The notes beneath the pieces are model-generated. The model worked only from the letters and a program-made list of their open reading frames with translations, searched no databases and was not told the DNA's origin. The position numbers were made by a program, and so were the translations under genes. DNA of 64,000 nt from Tepidiforma flava (GTDB lineage: Bacteria > Chloroflexota > Dehalococcoidia > Tepidiformales > Tepidiformaceae), in the NCBI RefSeq assembly GCF_027594505.1, contig NZ_CP115149.1, forward strand, positions 1,024,812-1,088,811. The letters are read 5' to 3'. This document shows, piece after piece, positions 35,510-44,045 of the stretch (positions within the stretch are counted from its first letter, which is position 1; each line of letters begins with the position of its first letter).

Positions 35510-37527
35510 GTGAAGCTGTCTCTATCCGCAAAACTGTTCGTGGGGTTTGCGCTGGCCGTCGCGCCAGCCATCGCAATCGCGTTCGTCGGCTGGACGCGGC
35601 TGGACCAGGCGGCGAAGGACGACGAAGCCGGCCTCGCCGATGAGGGTTCGTGCAGGCGACGATGCACATCACCGAGGCCCGCTCGCGGCTTCGAAGTCGG
35701 CATCACCAAGGCGGGGCTGCTCACGTACACGACGGAGCCGGCGGCCTTCATGAAGCTTCGTGAGGAGATTTCGCAGAGCCTCGGCCACGGCGTCGCAGCA
35801 GTTCCGCGAGCTGGAAGAGCACATGAAGACGGCCGAGGGCAAGGCGAAGTACGACGACGGCGCGGACCGCCGTGGTCGCCTTCGAAGAGTTCGCGACGAA
35901 GTACGGCGAAGCGCTCGACAAGAAGGACACGGCCGCGCTGCTGAAGACTCGCCGAGCCAGTCGCCGACGGTGATCGGCAACATCGACGTCGAAGCTGGAA
36001 GAGCTGAACGCCTACGTCGGCGAGCGGGCGCAGGAAGTGGCGAAGGACGGTGAGGACTCGGCGAACCAGGCGAAGCTGTTCATGGCCATCCTCGGCGTCG
36101 TCTCGGCGGCGGTGGCCGGCGGCGTCGGCTTCTTCATCGCGCGGCGGGTGGTCTCCGGCGTCCGCGAAGACGACCGAAGCGGCGCACCGGATCGCCAAGG
36201 GTGAGACCGACGTGACGGTGGAGGTGCGCTCGAACGACGAAATCGGCGAGCTGGCGCAGGCGTTCGGCGAGATGACCGGCTACCTGAAGGAGATGGCCGC
36301 AGCAGCAGCCGCTGTGGCGAACGGCGACCTGACCTCGCAGGTGCGGCCGCGCAGCCAGGGCGACACGCTCGGGACGGCGCTCAACGGGATGGTGACGAAC
36401 CTGCGCGAACATGATCGGCAACGTGCGCAAGGGCGCGGCGGCGATCACCGAGGCGGCGGAATCGCTCCGCGGCTCTTCGGACCAGATGGCGACGGCCACG
36501 GGCCAGATCGCGAACGCGATCGACGAGGTGACGCGGAGCCGGCGGTGGCGCTGAGCGGGCTTTCGCAGGAGAGCGCGCGCGAGGTGGAGCAGCTGGCGAG
36601 CGGCTCGCAGCAGCTGGCCTCAACGGCGGCAACGTCGGCTGACTCGGCGAAGCAGTCGCGCGTAGGTGGCGGCGGAGATCGGCGAGCGGATCCAGGCCGT
36701 GGCCGCGGCGTCGGAGGACGTGGCCCGCTCGGCGGAGGAATCGCGGCTGGCGGCCCAGCGCGGGCAGGAGGCCGTGGCGCAGGCCGTGGCCTCGATGGAA
36801 TCGATCGCAGCGGCGGTGGAGCGCGCCTCGAAGACGGTCGACATGCTGGGCGAATACGGCCAGCAGATCGGCGATATCGTGAAGGCGATCGACGAGATCG
36901 CTGGCGCAGACGAACCTCCTCGCGCTGAACGCGGCGATCGAAGCGGCGCGGGCTGGCGAGCAGGGCACGCGGGGCTTCGCGGTCGTCGCCGAGAACGTGC
37001 GGTCGCTGGCGGAGGCGGTCGAGCGCCTCGACGAAGGAGATCGCGGACCTCATCGCGAAGGTGCAGCAGGGCACGCAGGAGGCCGTCGAAGCGATGGCGG
37101 CCGGCGTGCGCGACGTGGAGGCGGGCCGCGGCATCACGAGCGAAGCGGGCCGGGGCCTCGCTCGATTCGATCATCGCCTCGGTGCAGGAGTCGGCCGTGC
37201 GGATGGCGCAGATTGCGGCGGCGACGTGCAGGGGCTGGCCTCGGGCGCGGAGCGGATCGTGGCCTCGGCAGAGCAGATCGCGACGATGGCCGGCGAATCG
37301 GCCGAAGGGGCGACGTCGATGGCGGCGGCGACGAGCCGGGTGACGGCGACGCCGAATCATCCAGGTCTCGGCAACGAGCGAGGAGACGAGCGCGTCGGCG
37401 GAGGAGGTGTCGGCCTCGACGGAGGAGCTCTCGGCGCAGGCGCAGGAGCTGGCGGCGACGGCGAACCAGATGCGGGAGCCTGGCCGAGGCGCTGAACGCG
37501 GCGACGGCGCGGTTCCGGCTGGCGTAG
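35510..37527 (+). pseudogene. Methyl-accepting chemotaxis protein, frameshifted (probable sequence errors)
   Basis: A transmembrane chemoreceptor that signals to CheA/CheW. The GTG start gives MKLSLSAKLFVGFALAVAPA (first membrane helix). A helical sensor region follows, then a second membrane segment (KLFMAILGVVSAAVAGGVGF), a HAMP domain (RIAKGETDVTVEVRSNDEIG ELAQAFGEM) and a long cytoplasmic coiled coil whose tip carries [20 protein letters not shown] after repair, the CheW/CheA contact site. Breaks occur throughout, for example near 35645, 35692, 36537, 36657 and 37477. It ends FRLA at a TAG. No che genes are in the window. Confidence 0.82.
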
Positions 37528-38272
37528 CCGGGAGCCGGGAGCCGGGAGCCGGGAGCAAGATGCTCGTTCTGCGGCGGGGGTGCAAGGCTGCGCCCCCGCC
37601 GTTCGTTGCGGGCGGAAGGGTGGCACGGCTGGCGCCGCGCAGGATGGCTGGACGCCTTCGGCGTCGGCGCCGCCGGATGCCGCCGCACCGCGGCGGCGGA
37701 GGGGGAGGCGGGCCCGGGAGTTGGGAGGTCGGAGTTGGGAGGTGGGAGTTGGGAGGTGGGAGTGAGGCTAAGGGGCGTCCGGGCGCCGTCAACCTCCAAC
37801 CTCCAACCTCCAACCTCCAACCTCCCAACTCCGTAGTCGCGGGGCTCCGTCCCCGCGGGGCGCCATGCGCCCAACGGATGCCCCGGGAACGGGGAACCGG
37901 GAAACGGGAAGCGGGGAGCGGAAACCGCGAGACGGGTGAATTCGAGCGGCCGGGCGGGCCTCGCCGGCCCTCAGCGGGCACGGAGGCCCGCGGCTACGGA
38001 GTTGGGAGGCGGGAGTTGGGAGTTGGGAGAGAGGCCGCGGCGCGTGCCGGGGCCGCCAACCTCCGACCTCCAACCTTCAACCTCCGTCGGTCGTCGCGGG
38101 GCTCCGTCCCCGCGGGGCGCCATGCGCCCAACGGATGTCGCGAGAATCGGGAACCGGGAGGCGGGAAGCGGGGAGTTCGGAATTGGAGTTGAGAGTTGGG
38201 AGTTTTGAGTTTGGAGAGAGGCCGCGGCGCGTGCCGGCGCCGTCAACCTCCAACCTTCAACCTTCAACCTCC
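37528..38272. repeat. Composite interspersed repeats: two inverted hairpin cores with purine and pyrimidine tracts
   Basis: About 745 bp without a convincing gene. Cores lie at 37831-37888 (CTCCGT loop), 37947-37999 (ACGGAG loop, opposite orientation) and 38088-38150 (CTCCGT loop). Purine tracts (GGGAGTTGGGAG) follow the ACGGAG cores and CCTCCAACCTCC tracts precede the CTCCGT cores, so 37947-38150 can fold into one long inverted repeat. A linker GCCGCGGCGCGTGCCGG occurs at 38035 and 38221. Confidence 0.85.
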
Positions 38273-38476
38273 CTACGGGGAGTAGAGGGCTACGAGGCGG
38301 CCGGGGAAGAGGGCGCGGGCGCGTTCGAGGGCTTCGGCCGGGCGGCTCGAGGCGTCGAGCCCGAGCGGGAACCAGTCTTCGAGCCCGGCGGGCGAGGTCC
38401 CGGGCTCGATGAGCCGGGCAGTCCATCCTTCGGGTGAGCAGCGAATGAGGACGCAGGTCGCAGTCGTGACAGCCAT
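38273..38476 (-). CDS. Small hypothetical protein
   Basis: A 67-residue protein beginning MAVTTATCVLIRCSPEGWTA. The composition is ordinary for coding sequence (Trp, Phe and Leu spread evenly) and the repeat family stops exactly at its 3' end. No known domain. It may be a short beta/alpha protein; the weak evidence is its sense-strand codon pattern alone. Confidence 0.45.
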   Translation of the reverse strand: MAVTTATCVLIRCSPEGWTARLIEPGTSPAGLEDWFPLGLDASSRPAEALERARALFPGRLVALYSP

Positions 38477-38547
38477 GCCCCCATGGTCGAACGGCGCCCG
38501 CGAACGGAAGACGATCGAGGGGTCCGGGTTTCGTGCCCGGTTGACCC

Positions 38548-38569
38548 AAAAACCCCGGCGGGATCCGCC
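38548..38569 (-). terminator. Intrinsic terminator of the GerW-like gene
   Basis: On the minus strand a 5-bp stem (GGCGG/CCGCC) followed by GGGG and TTTTT lies directly after the stop codon at 38570-38572. Confidence 0.65.
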
Positions 38570-38989
38570 TCAGCCGCGAAGGAGCTTCGCGAGGCCGCGG
38601 AAGGTGAGCCAGCCGGCGACGGCGCCGGCCAGGATGACGGGAACGAGGGAGGCCGGGTCTTTGATGCGGTGGAAGGTGGCCTGGCCGTCCTGGATTTCGA
38701 TGTAGCCGACCGGGCTGGCCATCACGCCGCCGCCGGCGCCGGAGCCCTCGCCGATATCGCCGTCGTCGCCGTCGCCGTCGATGCCGCGGCCGGCGCCGCC
38801 GCCGAAGCCCCAGCGGACCTTCGCCACCGGCACGACAGTGACGCCGTCGCGGTCGACGGGGTCGCCGAAGACAGCGGCGGCGCTGGCGTGGAGCCCAATG
38901 CGGGCGGCGATGCGTTCGACGAAGGAGGCGGAGGCGCTGGACGCGGCCTCCTGGGCTTCGCGGAGGACGCGGGCGAGGTCATCAGTCAT
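38570..38989 (-). CDS. GerW/YtfJ family protein
   Basis: A 139-residue protein with the conserved YtfJ (GerW) core: AVFGDPVDRDGVTVVPVAKV, RWGFGGGAGRGIDGDGDDGD and GGGVMASPVGYIEIQDG. A hydrophobic C-terminal segment (LVPVILAGAVAGWLTF) could anchor it. The ATG at 38989 follows GGGAGGT. In Bacillus YtfJ is a spore protein; relatives also occur in non-spore-formers with unknown function. The Gly/Asp-rich insert at residues 70-90 is longer than usual. No sporulation gene is in the window. Confidence 0.85.
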   Translation of the reverse strand: MTDDLARVLREAQEAASSASASFVERIAARIGLHASAAAVFGDPVDRDGVTVVPVAKVRWGFGGGAGRGIDGDGDDGDIGEGSGAGGGVMASPVGYIEIQDGQATFHRIKDPASLVPVILAGAVAGWLTFRGLAKLLRG

Positions 38990-39071
38990 GGGAGGCACCT
39001 CCCGGGAGGGATGGGGGCCATGGTGCGCCCCGCCCGGGCGCATGGCAAGGCTGGAACCTGCGGCAGTTCGG

Positions 39072-39290
39072 CTATTTGAAGCGGTAGGTGATGCGGCCGC
39101 GGGTGAGGTCGTACGGGGAGAGTTCGACGAGGACGCGGTCGCCGGTGAGGATTTTGATGTAGTTCTTCCGGATTTTGCCGCTGATGTGGGCGAGGACGAG
39201 GTGGCCGTTGGCCAGCTCGACGCGGAAGGTGGCGTTGGGGAGGGGCTGGGTGACGACGCCTTCGACTTCGATGCCGTCGCTTTCTGCCAT
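39072..39290 (-). CDS. infA: Translation initiation factor IF-1
   Basis: The 72-residue OB-fold factor that occupies the ribosomal A site during initiation. [40 protein letters not shown] and [13 protein letters not shown] are canonical. AAAGGAG lies 7 nt before the ATG. It sits outside the usual ribosomal-protein cluster, next to another RNA-binding protein gene. Confidence 0.97.
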   Translation of the reverse strand: MAESDGIEVEGVVTQPLPNATFRVELANGHLVLAHISGKIRKNYIKILTGDRVLVELSPYDLTRGRITYRFK

Positions 39291-39326
39291 GGTCGCTCCT
39301 TTCGTAGCGGGTGAGGGGTCGGCGGA

Positions 39327-39367
39327 GAAAATGGGCCGCGGGCGGGGTGTGGAGCCCCCGCCCGCGG
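39327..39367 (-). terminator. Intrinsic terminator after the RRM protein gene
   Basis: A perfect 12-bp stem (CCGCGGGCGGGG / CCCCGCCCGCGG) followed on the minus strand by CCCATTTTCT, between the RRM gene and infA. Confidence 0.75.
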
Positions 39368-39421
39368 TGTGCCTGGTGCGAACCGTGCGCGCCGTTCCCG
39401 CGCGGCGCGGCCGGGGGCGGA

Positions 39422-39772
39422 TTAGAAGCGGCGGTTGCCGGAGTAGCCGCCGCCGAAGCTGCCGCCGCGCCCGCCGCCGTAGCCGCCGCGGCTGCCGCCG
39501 CCGTAGCCGCCGCCCGAGCGGGGCCGGTCCTCGCGGGGGCGCGCTTCGTTGACGATGAGGGTGCGGCCGCGGAGCTGGCTGCCGTTGAGGGCGCTGATGG
39601 CGGCCTCGGCCTGGCCGCGGTCGTCCATTTCGACGAAGCCGAAGCCGCGGGAGCGGCCGGTCTCGCGGTCGGTGACGACCTGGGCGGAGCGGACTTCGCC
39701 GTGTGCGGCGAATGCCGCCTGGAGGTCGGCGTCGGTGGTTTCGTAGGAGAGGTTGCCGATGTAGAGCTTCAT
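39422..39772 (-). CDS. RNA-binding protein with RRM domain and Gly/Arg-rich tail
   Basis: A 116-residue protein. Residues 1-80 are an RNA recognition motif: RNP2 is LYIGNLS and RNP1 is RGFGFVEM, both with the aromatic residues that stack on RNA. Residues 81-116 are an RGG-like tail ([19 protein letters not shown]) typical of cold-inducible Rbp proteins of cyanobacteria and Chloroflexota. The ATG at 39772 is the canonical [17 protein letters not shown] start; about 250 bp of upstream DNA may be a long 5' UTR. A role as RNA chaperone is inferred from the family. Confidence 0.92.
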   Translation of the reverse strand: MKLYIGNLSYETTDADLQAAFAAHGEVRSAQVVTDRETGRSRGFGFVEMDDRGQAEAAISALNGSQLRGRTLIVNEARPREDRPRSGGGYGGGSRGGYGGGRGGSFGGGYSGNRRF

Positions 39773-39980
39773 GTGATGCAGGTCCTTTCGCTGCTGGTGA
39801 GTCGATGCGGCAGGCCGGCTTCGGGCACGGACGACCACCTGCGACGACTCACGACAGACCAGCGGGAAACGGAACCTGCGAGAGAGAGCGAAAGCGAGCG
39901 TGCCTTGGGCTGGCTGGCCCGGGGTTCCCGGGTGCCACACGTCCACCGTACCACAGGCGGGGGAGGGTGGGAAGGGGGCG

Positions 39981-40009
39981 TGGCCAACCAACTCGGTGGG
40001 GGGTAGGAT
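39981..40009 (+). promoter_or_regulatory. Promoter of hicBA
   Basis: TGGCCA (39981-39986) and TAGGAT (40004-40009) with 17-nt spacing; GAGGAG follows before the hicB ATG at 40030. Confidence 0.45.
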
Positions 40010-40029
40010 GCCGGTGAGGAGCGTCTGCC

Positions 40030-40245
40030 ATGGCCACCTACACTGCGGTTTACGTCCGTGTACCCGAGGGCTACGTCGCCTTCGTCGAAGAGCTGCCCGG
40101 GGTGAACACCCAGGGAAAGACGCTCGACGAGGCACGCGAGAATCTCCGGGATGCGCTCGACCTCGTCATCGCAGCGAATCGCGAGCTCGTGGCACACGAC
40201 CTCGCCGGCCGGGAAGTCGTCCGGGAGCAGCTGCGCGCCGGATGA
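40030..40245 (+). CDS. hicB: HicB-type antitoxin
   Basis: A 71-residue protein with the partial RNase-H fold of HicB: YTAVYVRVPEGYVAFVEELP, GVNTQGKTLDEARENLRDAL and DLVIAANREL. It lacks the extra C-terminal DNA-binding domain of longer HicB proteins. It overlaps hicA by ATGA, so antitoxin is made first and the toxin is coupled to it. By family, it neutralises HicA and may repress the promoter. Confidence 0.88.
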   Translation: MATYTAVYVRVPEGYVAFVEELPGVNTQGKTLDEARENLRDALDLVIAANRELVAHDLAGREVVREQLRAG

Positions 40246-40427
40246 ACCGGCGCGACCTCGAACGGCACCTGGAAGCGCAGGGTTGCCACCTGCTCCGCGA
40301 GGGCAGACGCCACGCCGTATGGGTGAACCCGCGGACGCGGAGCATTTCGACCGTTCCACGGCATCGCGAGGTGAACGATTTCCTCGCGCGGAAGATCTGC
40401 CGCGACCTGGGCGTTGCGGAGCCCTGA
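40242..40427 (+). CDS. hicA: HicA-type mRNA interferase toxin
   Basis: A 61-residue double-stranded-RNA-binding-fold toxin. MNRRDLERHLEAQGCHLLRE and the catalytic-histidine segment GRRHAVWVNPRTRSISTVPR are typical, followed by HREVNDFLARKICRDLG. By family it cleaves mRNA when HicB is lost. The stop is followed within 2 bp by the repeat family. Confidence 0.88.
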   Translation: MNRRDLERHLEAQGCHLLREGRRHAVWVNPRTRSISTVPRHREVNDFLARKICRDLGVAEP

Positions 40428-40428
40428 G

Positions 40429-41050
40429 CCGGGAGGCGGGAGGCGGGAGTTGGGAGGCGGGGGATTCGAAACGCCGGGGCGGGCCTCCCGGCCCTCCGCG
40501 GGCACGGAGGCCCGCGGCTACGGTGTTGGGAGTTGGGAGACGGGAGCCGGGAGGGGTGTCGGCCTCAAACCTCCAACCTTCAACCTTCAACCTCCAACCT
40601 TCGCCGCGGGGCGCCATGCGCCCAACGGATGTCCCGGGAACCGGGAACCGGGAAGCGGGAAGCGGGAGACGGTGGATTCGAACGCCCGGGTGGGCCTCGC
40701 CGGCCCTCCGCGGGCACGGAGGCCCGCGGCTACGGAAGTAGGAGTTCGGAGTTGGGAGACGGGAGGGGTGTCGGCCTCCAACCTCCAACCTCCAACCTTC
40801 AACCTCCAACCGTAGTCGCGGGGCTCCGTCCCCGCGGGGCGCCATGCGCCCGACGGATGTCCCGGGAGGCGGGAGGCGGGAAGCGGGAGGCGGTGGATTC
40901 GAGACGCCGGGGTGGGCCTCCCGGCCCTCCGCGGGCACGGAGGCCCGCGGCTACGGCCTTGGGAGCCGGGAGGGGGCGTACGGCCGGGGTGCGGCCCGTC
41001 AGCGCCGGGGCGAGACGCCTCCTCCTCCCGGTTCCCTGTCCCCGGTTCCG
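40429..41050. repeat. Composite interspersed repeats, about 205-220-bp period
   Basis: ACGGAG-loop cores at about 40476, 40680 and 40900 alternate with CTCCGT-loop or truncated cores at about 40604 and 40811. Purine tracts (GTTGGGAGACGGGAG) and pyrimidine tracts (CCTCCAACCTTCAACC) fill the gaps. The linker GGGGTGTCGGCCTC occurs twice (near 40555 and 40767). No gene is supported here. Confidence 0.88.
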
Positions 41051-41061
41051 GTTCCCCCGGC

Positions 41062-41958
41062 TCAGGCGAGTTCGAGGTTGTCGAGGAGGCGCGTGCTGCC
41101 GAAGCGCACGACGAGGGAGAGGAGCGCCGGGCGCTCGACGCGGCCTTCGAGTTCCTCCAGCGTTTCGTCGTCGGCGAGGGAGACGTATTCGAGGGCGGCG
41201 AGCGGCTCGGCGGCGATGACGCCGCGGACGATGCGGCGGAGCGTCTCGGCGTCGCGTTCGCCGGCGGCCCACGCAGCGGCGGCGGCATCGAGGGAGCGCT
41301 TGACCACGGGAGCGGCGCCGCGCTGCTCCGGCGAGAGGTAGACGTTCCGGGAGCTCATGGCGAGGCCGTCGGGCTCGCGGACGATCTCGCAGGGGACGAC
41401 CTCCACGGGCAGGTCGAGGTCGCGCACCATGCGGCGGATGACGCGGAGCTGCTGGGCGTCTTTGCGGCCGAAGTAGGCGCGGGTGGGGCTGACGGCGTTG
41501 AAGAGCTTGAGGACGACGGTGGCGACGCCGCGGAAGTGGCCGGGGCGGGCGGCGCCCTCGAGCCGCTGCGTCAGGTGTTCGACGGTGACGTAGGTCTGGT
41601 AGCCGGGCGGGTACATCTCGGCGGCGGAGGGGAGGTAGACGGCATCGACGCCGGCCTCGCGGAGGAGGGCGAGGTCGCGGACTTCGTCGCGGGGGTAGCG
41701 TTCGAAATCCTCGCCGGGGCCGAACTGCGCCGGGTTGACGAAGATGGAGACGACGGTGAGGGGGTTTTCGGCGCGGGAGCGGCGGACGAGGGCGAGGTGG
41801 CCATCGTGGAGGTACCCCATGGTCGGCACGAAGCCGAGCTCGCCGGGGTGGTCGCGCCGCCAGCGCTGCATGGCGGCGGGGCTGGTGAGGATGACGGGCC
41901 CGCCGGGGCGCGGGGGCGCGCCGGCGAGGGAGAAATCGGCGTCGCTGGCGGGCGGCAT
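41062..41958 (-). CDS. panC: Pantoate-beta-alanine ligase PanC
   Basis: A 298-residue enzyme that joins pantoate and beta-alanine using ATP, the last step to pantothenate. FVPTMGYLHDGHLALVRRSR has the class I nucleotidyl-transfer motif; VVSIFVNPAQFGPGEDFERY, YFGRKDAQQLRVIRRMV and the KMSKS-like DGLAMSSRNVYLS are all present. It starts 11 bp after panB. Confidence 0.96.
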   Translation of the reverse strand: MPPASDADFSLAGAPPRPGGPVILTSPAAMQRWRRDHPGELGFVPTMGYLHDGHLALVRRSRAENPLTVVSIFVNPAQFGPGEDFERYPRDEVRDLALLREAGVDAVYLPSAAEMYPPGYQTYVTVEHLTQRLEGAARPGHFRGVATVVLKLFNAVSPTRAYFGRKDAQQLRVIRRMVRDLDLPVEVVPCEIVREPDGLAMSSRNVYLSPEQRGAAPVVKRSLDAAAAAWAAGERDAETLRRIVRGVIAAEPLAALEYVSLADDETLEELEGRVERPALLSLVVRFGSTRLLDNLELA

Positions 41959-41969
41959 AGGCGGGCGGG

Positions 41970-42812
41970 TCAGCCGGCCTGGGCGAGCTCGGCGAGGGTG
42001 GCGTCGTCCATCTCGAAGCTGTGCTCGGCGGTGGGGAACTGGCCGCCTTCGACTTCGCCGATGTAGGCGCGGACGGCCTCGCGGATGGCTTCGCCGAGGA
42101 CGGCGTACCGCTTCGCGTGCCTGAGCGGCCGGCGGTCGTCGTAGATGCCGAGCATGTCGTGGAGGACCTGCACCTGGCCGTCGCAGTGGGGCCCGGCGCC
42201 GATGCCGATGGTGGGGATGCTGATGCGCTCAGTGACCATGCGGGCGAGGGGCGCGGGGATGGTTTCGAGGACGACGGCGAAGGCGCCGGCTTCTTCGAGG
42301 GCGCGGGCATCGGCGATGAGCTTCGCGGCGGCGGCCGGCGTCTTCCCCTGGACTTTGTGGCCGCCGAACTGGTTGACCGACTGGGGGGTGAGGCCGAGGT
42401 GGCCCATGACGGGGATGCCGGCTTCGACCATGCGGCGGACGAGCGGGGCGAGCTGGCTGCCGCCTTCGAGCTTGACGGCGGTGGCGCCGCCTTCTTTGAG
42501 GAGACGGCCGGCGTTCCGCATCGCCTCGTTCGGGTCGGCCTGGTAGCTCATGAAGGGCATATCGGCGACGACGATGGCTTTTTCGGTGGCGCGGACGACG
42601 GCGCGGGTGTGGTAGACGATGTCGTCCATGGTGACGGGGATGGTGGAGTCGTAGCCGAGGACGACGGAGCCGAGGGAGTCGCCGACGAGGATGATGGGGA
42701 TGCCGGCCTGCTCGACGAGGCGGGCGGTGGGGTAGTCGTAGGCGGTGATCATGGCGAACCGCCGCCCCTGCGCTTTCCATTCTTTGAGTTTGTGGATCGA
42801 GAGCCGTCCCAT
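41970..42812 (-). CDS. panB: 3-methyl-2-oxobutanoate hydroxymethyltransferase PanB
   Basis: A 280-residue TIM-barrel enzyme adding a one-carbon unit from methylene-tetrahydrofolate to ketoisovalerate. ITAYDYPTARLVEQAGIPII, LVGDSLGSVVLGYDSTIPVT and AVKLEGG are diagnostic; VTERISIPTIGIGAGPHCDG contains the conserved C-terminal loop. The ATG at 42812 follows a strong AGGAGG. Middle gene of panDBC. Confidence 0.96.
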   Translation of the reverse strand: MGRLSIHKLKEWKAQGRRFAMITAYDYPTARLVEQAGIPIILVGDSLGSVVLGYDSTIPVTMDDIVYHTRAVVRATEKAIVVADMPFMSYQADPNEAMRNAGRLLKEGGATAVKLEGGSQLAPLVRRMVEAGIPVMGHLGLTPQSVNQFGGHKVQGKTPAAAAKLIADARALEEAGAFAVVLETIPAPLARMVTERISIPTIGIGAGPHCDGQVQVLHDMLGIYDDRRPLRHAKRYAVLGEAIREAVRAYIGEVEGGQFPTAEHSFEMDDATLAELAQAG

Positions 42813-42849
42813 GGCCCGGTGCCCCTCCTTCGCGCGGTGCGCGCGGGAA

Positions 42850-43257
42850 TCAGCCGGCGGCGCTGCCGGCGAGTTCGCGCGGGTTGTGGCTGTAGCCGTC
42901 GCCCGCTTCGACGCTGGTGATGCGGTTGTGGGCATCGACGAAGACGCGGCGGGGCGCGATGGCCTGCGCCTCGGCGTCGGTGAGGTGCTGGTAGGCGATG
43001 ATGATGACGATATCGCCGCGGTGGACGAGGTGGGCGGCGGCGCCGTTGACGCAGATTTCGCCGGAGCCGCGTTCGCCGCGGATGGCGTAGGTTTCGAGAC
43101 GGGCGCCGTTGGTGACATCGACGACGTGGACCTGTTCGTAGGGGAGGATGTTGGCGGCCTCCATGAGGTCCGGGTCGATGGTGATGGAGCCCTCGTAATC
43201 GAGGTTGGCGCCTGTGACGGTGGCGCGGTGGATTTTGCCGCTCATCATCACGCGCAT
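42850..43257 (-). CDS. panD: Aspartate 1-decarboxylase PanD (pyruvoyl type)
   Basis: A 135-residue proenzyme that makes beta-alanine. The self-cleavage Gly-Ser lies in [11 protein letters not shown], generating the pyruvoyl group; the substrate-binding Lys ([19 protein letters not shown]) and the C-terminal [17 protein letters not shown] are conserved. The ATG at 43257 is used; an internal MMSGKI start nine bases later is possible. First gene of panDBC. Confidence 0.95.
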   Translation of the reverse strand: MRVMMSGKIHRATVTGANLDYEGSITIDPDLMEAANILPYEQVHVVDVTNGARLETYAIRGERGSGEICVNGAAAHLVHRGDIVIIIAYQHLTDAEAQAIAPRRVFVDAHNRITSVEAGDGYSHNPRELAGSAAG

Positions 43258-43296
43258 GGTGCTGTCCCCTCCGGCGTGCCGCCGGCCGTTCAGCAA

Positions 43297-43331
43297 ACGT
43301 CCCCGCTTCGGTGCGTGCGAGGCGGGGACGT
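43297..43331. promoter_or_regulatory. 10-bp perfect inverted repeat in the panD leader
   Basis: ACGTCCCCGC (43297-43306) and GCGGGGACGT (43322-43331) flank a 15-nt loop, 40 nt upstream of panD within its presumed 5' leader. An attenuator hairpin or a regulator site is possible. Confidence 0.4.
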
Positions 43332-43481
43332 CACGGGGCTTGGCTGGGGGCGCACGGGGCGCTGGTTCCGGCTCAACTTCCCGGTCCGTACCGGCCACGC
43401 GGGTCCAGGCGGACGCTCGTTGAACGTGCAGGCGGTTCGTGTAGCAGGCTCGGCGTCCTTCCGGGGATCGCCGGCGGCATG

Positions 43482-43510
43482 ATCGTTTCGATACGGCGAA
43501 GCGTTGTCAA
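43482..43510 (-). promoter_or_regulatory. Promoter of panDBC
   Basis: On the minus strand a perfect TTGACA (43505-43510) and AACGAT (43482-43487) are 17 nt apart, about 225 nt upstream of panD. Repeats are absent from this gap. Confidence 0.6.
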
Positions 43511-43542
43511 GGGGCGAACCGCAGGATTTGGCGGTCCGCCCC
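43511..43542 (-). terminator. Hairpin terminator after the c-di-AMP-riboswitch gene
   Basis: GGGGCG-aACCGC pairs with GCGGT-cCGCCCC around an 8-nt loop, 11 bp after the stop of the 43554-44045 gene and abutting the panDBC -35. On the minus strand only CCTTGAC follows, so the T-run is weak. Confidence 0.5.
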
Positions 43543-43553
43543 GCGGGGGCGCG

Positions 43554-44045
43554 TCAGCCGGCCTCGCCGAGGTCGCGGTGGGTGGTTTCGAAGACGATCT
43601 GGGTGAGCCGGTTGTGGTGGCGGGCGAGGGCCATCTCGAGGAGGATGGCCTGCTCGCTAAGTTCGATCATCTTCCAGATGTCGATATCGCCGGGGGCGCT
43701 GGCCTCGGCCACGAGGTCGTCGATTTTGCGGGAGAAGGCCTCGTGCTCTTCGCGCTGCTGATCAACGCGGGGCATGAGCCGGGGCTCGAGCGTCTCGGCG
43801 AGGTTGAGGGGCGAATCGGGGAGCTCGGCGCTCCAGATGTGGTGGCGGATGGCGGCGCGGGCCTCGGTGACGGCCTGGCGGAAGGCGCTCTGCCAGGCCT
43901 GCGGCTGATTGGCGTGGAAGGGGAGCCGGGCGGCGTGGCGGAGCAGGTCGCGGGCCTCGGCGAGCGGGTCGCGGATGGTGAAGACGGAGCCATCCGCCTG
44001 GAGCGGAGCGAACGTGCCGGAATACGACGTGGGTGCTGAAGTCAT
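43554..44045 (-). CDS. Uncharacterised protein controlled by a c-di-AMP riboswitch
   Basis: A 163-residue soluble, mainly helical protein that I do not recognise. The ATG at 44045 follows AGGAGG with ideal spacing. After a polar start (MTSAPTSYSGTFAPLQADGS) come helices with several His and Glu: ARLPFHANQPQAWQSAF, AAIRHHIWSAELPDSP, QQREEHEAFSRKIDDLVAEA and EMALARHHNRLTQIVFETTH. The spacing of HH, EEH and HH loosely resembles a hemerythrin-like four-helix bundle, but the match is not firm. A well-formed ydaO-type riboswitch lies in its leader, so its level probably falls when c-di-AMP is high. It forms a single-gene unit. Confidence 0.8.
   Translation of the reverse strand: MTSAPTSYSGTFAPLQADGSVFTIRDPLAEARDLLRHAARLPFHANQPQAWQSAFRQAVTEARAAIRHHIWSAELPDSPLNLAETLEPRLMPRVDQQREEHEAFSRKIDDLVAEASAPGDIDIWKMIELSEQAILLEMALARHHNRLTQIVFETTHRDLGEAG

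Noticed and set aside
37561-37800. Possible small ORFs in repeat DNA
   Set aside because: They translate the purine/pyrimidine repeats (for example GRSWEVGVGRWE) and have no codon signal.
38408-38705. Plus-strand 98-codon frame opposite the GerW-like gene
   Set aside because: No RBS and covered by the better supported minus-strand gene and its terminator.
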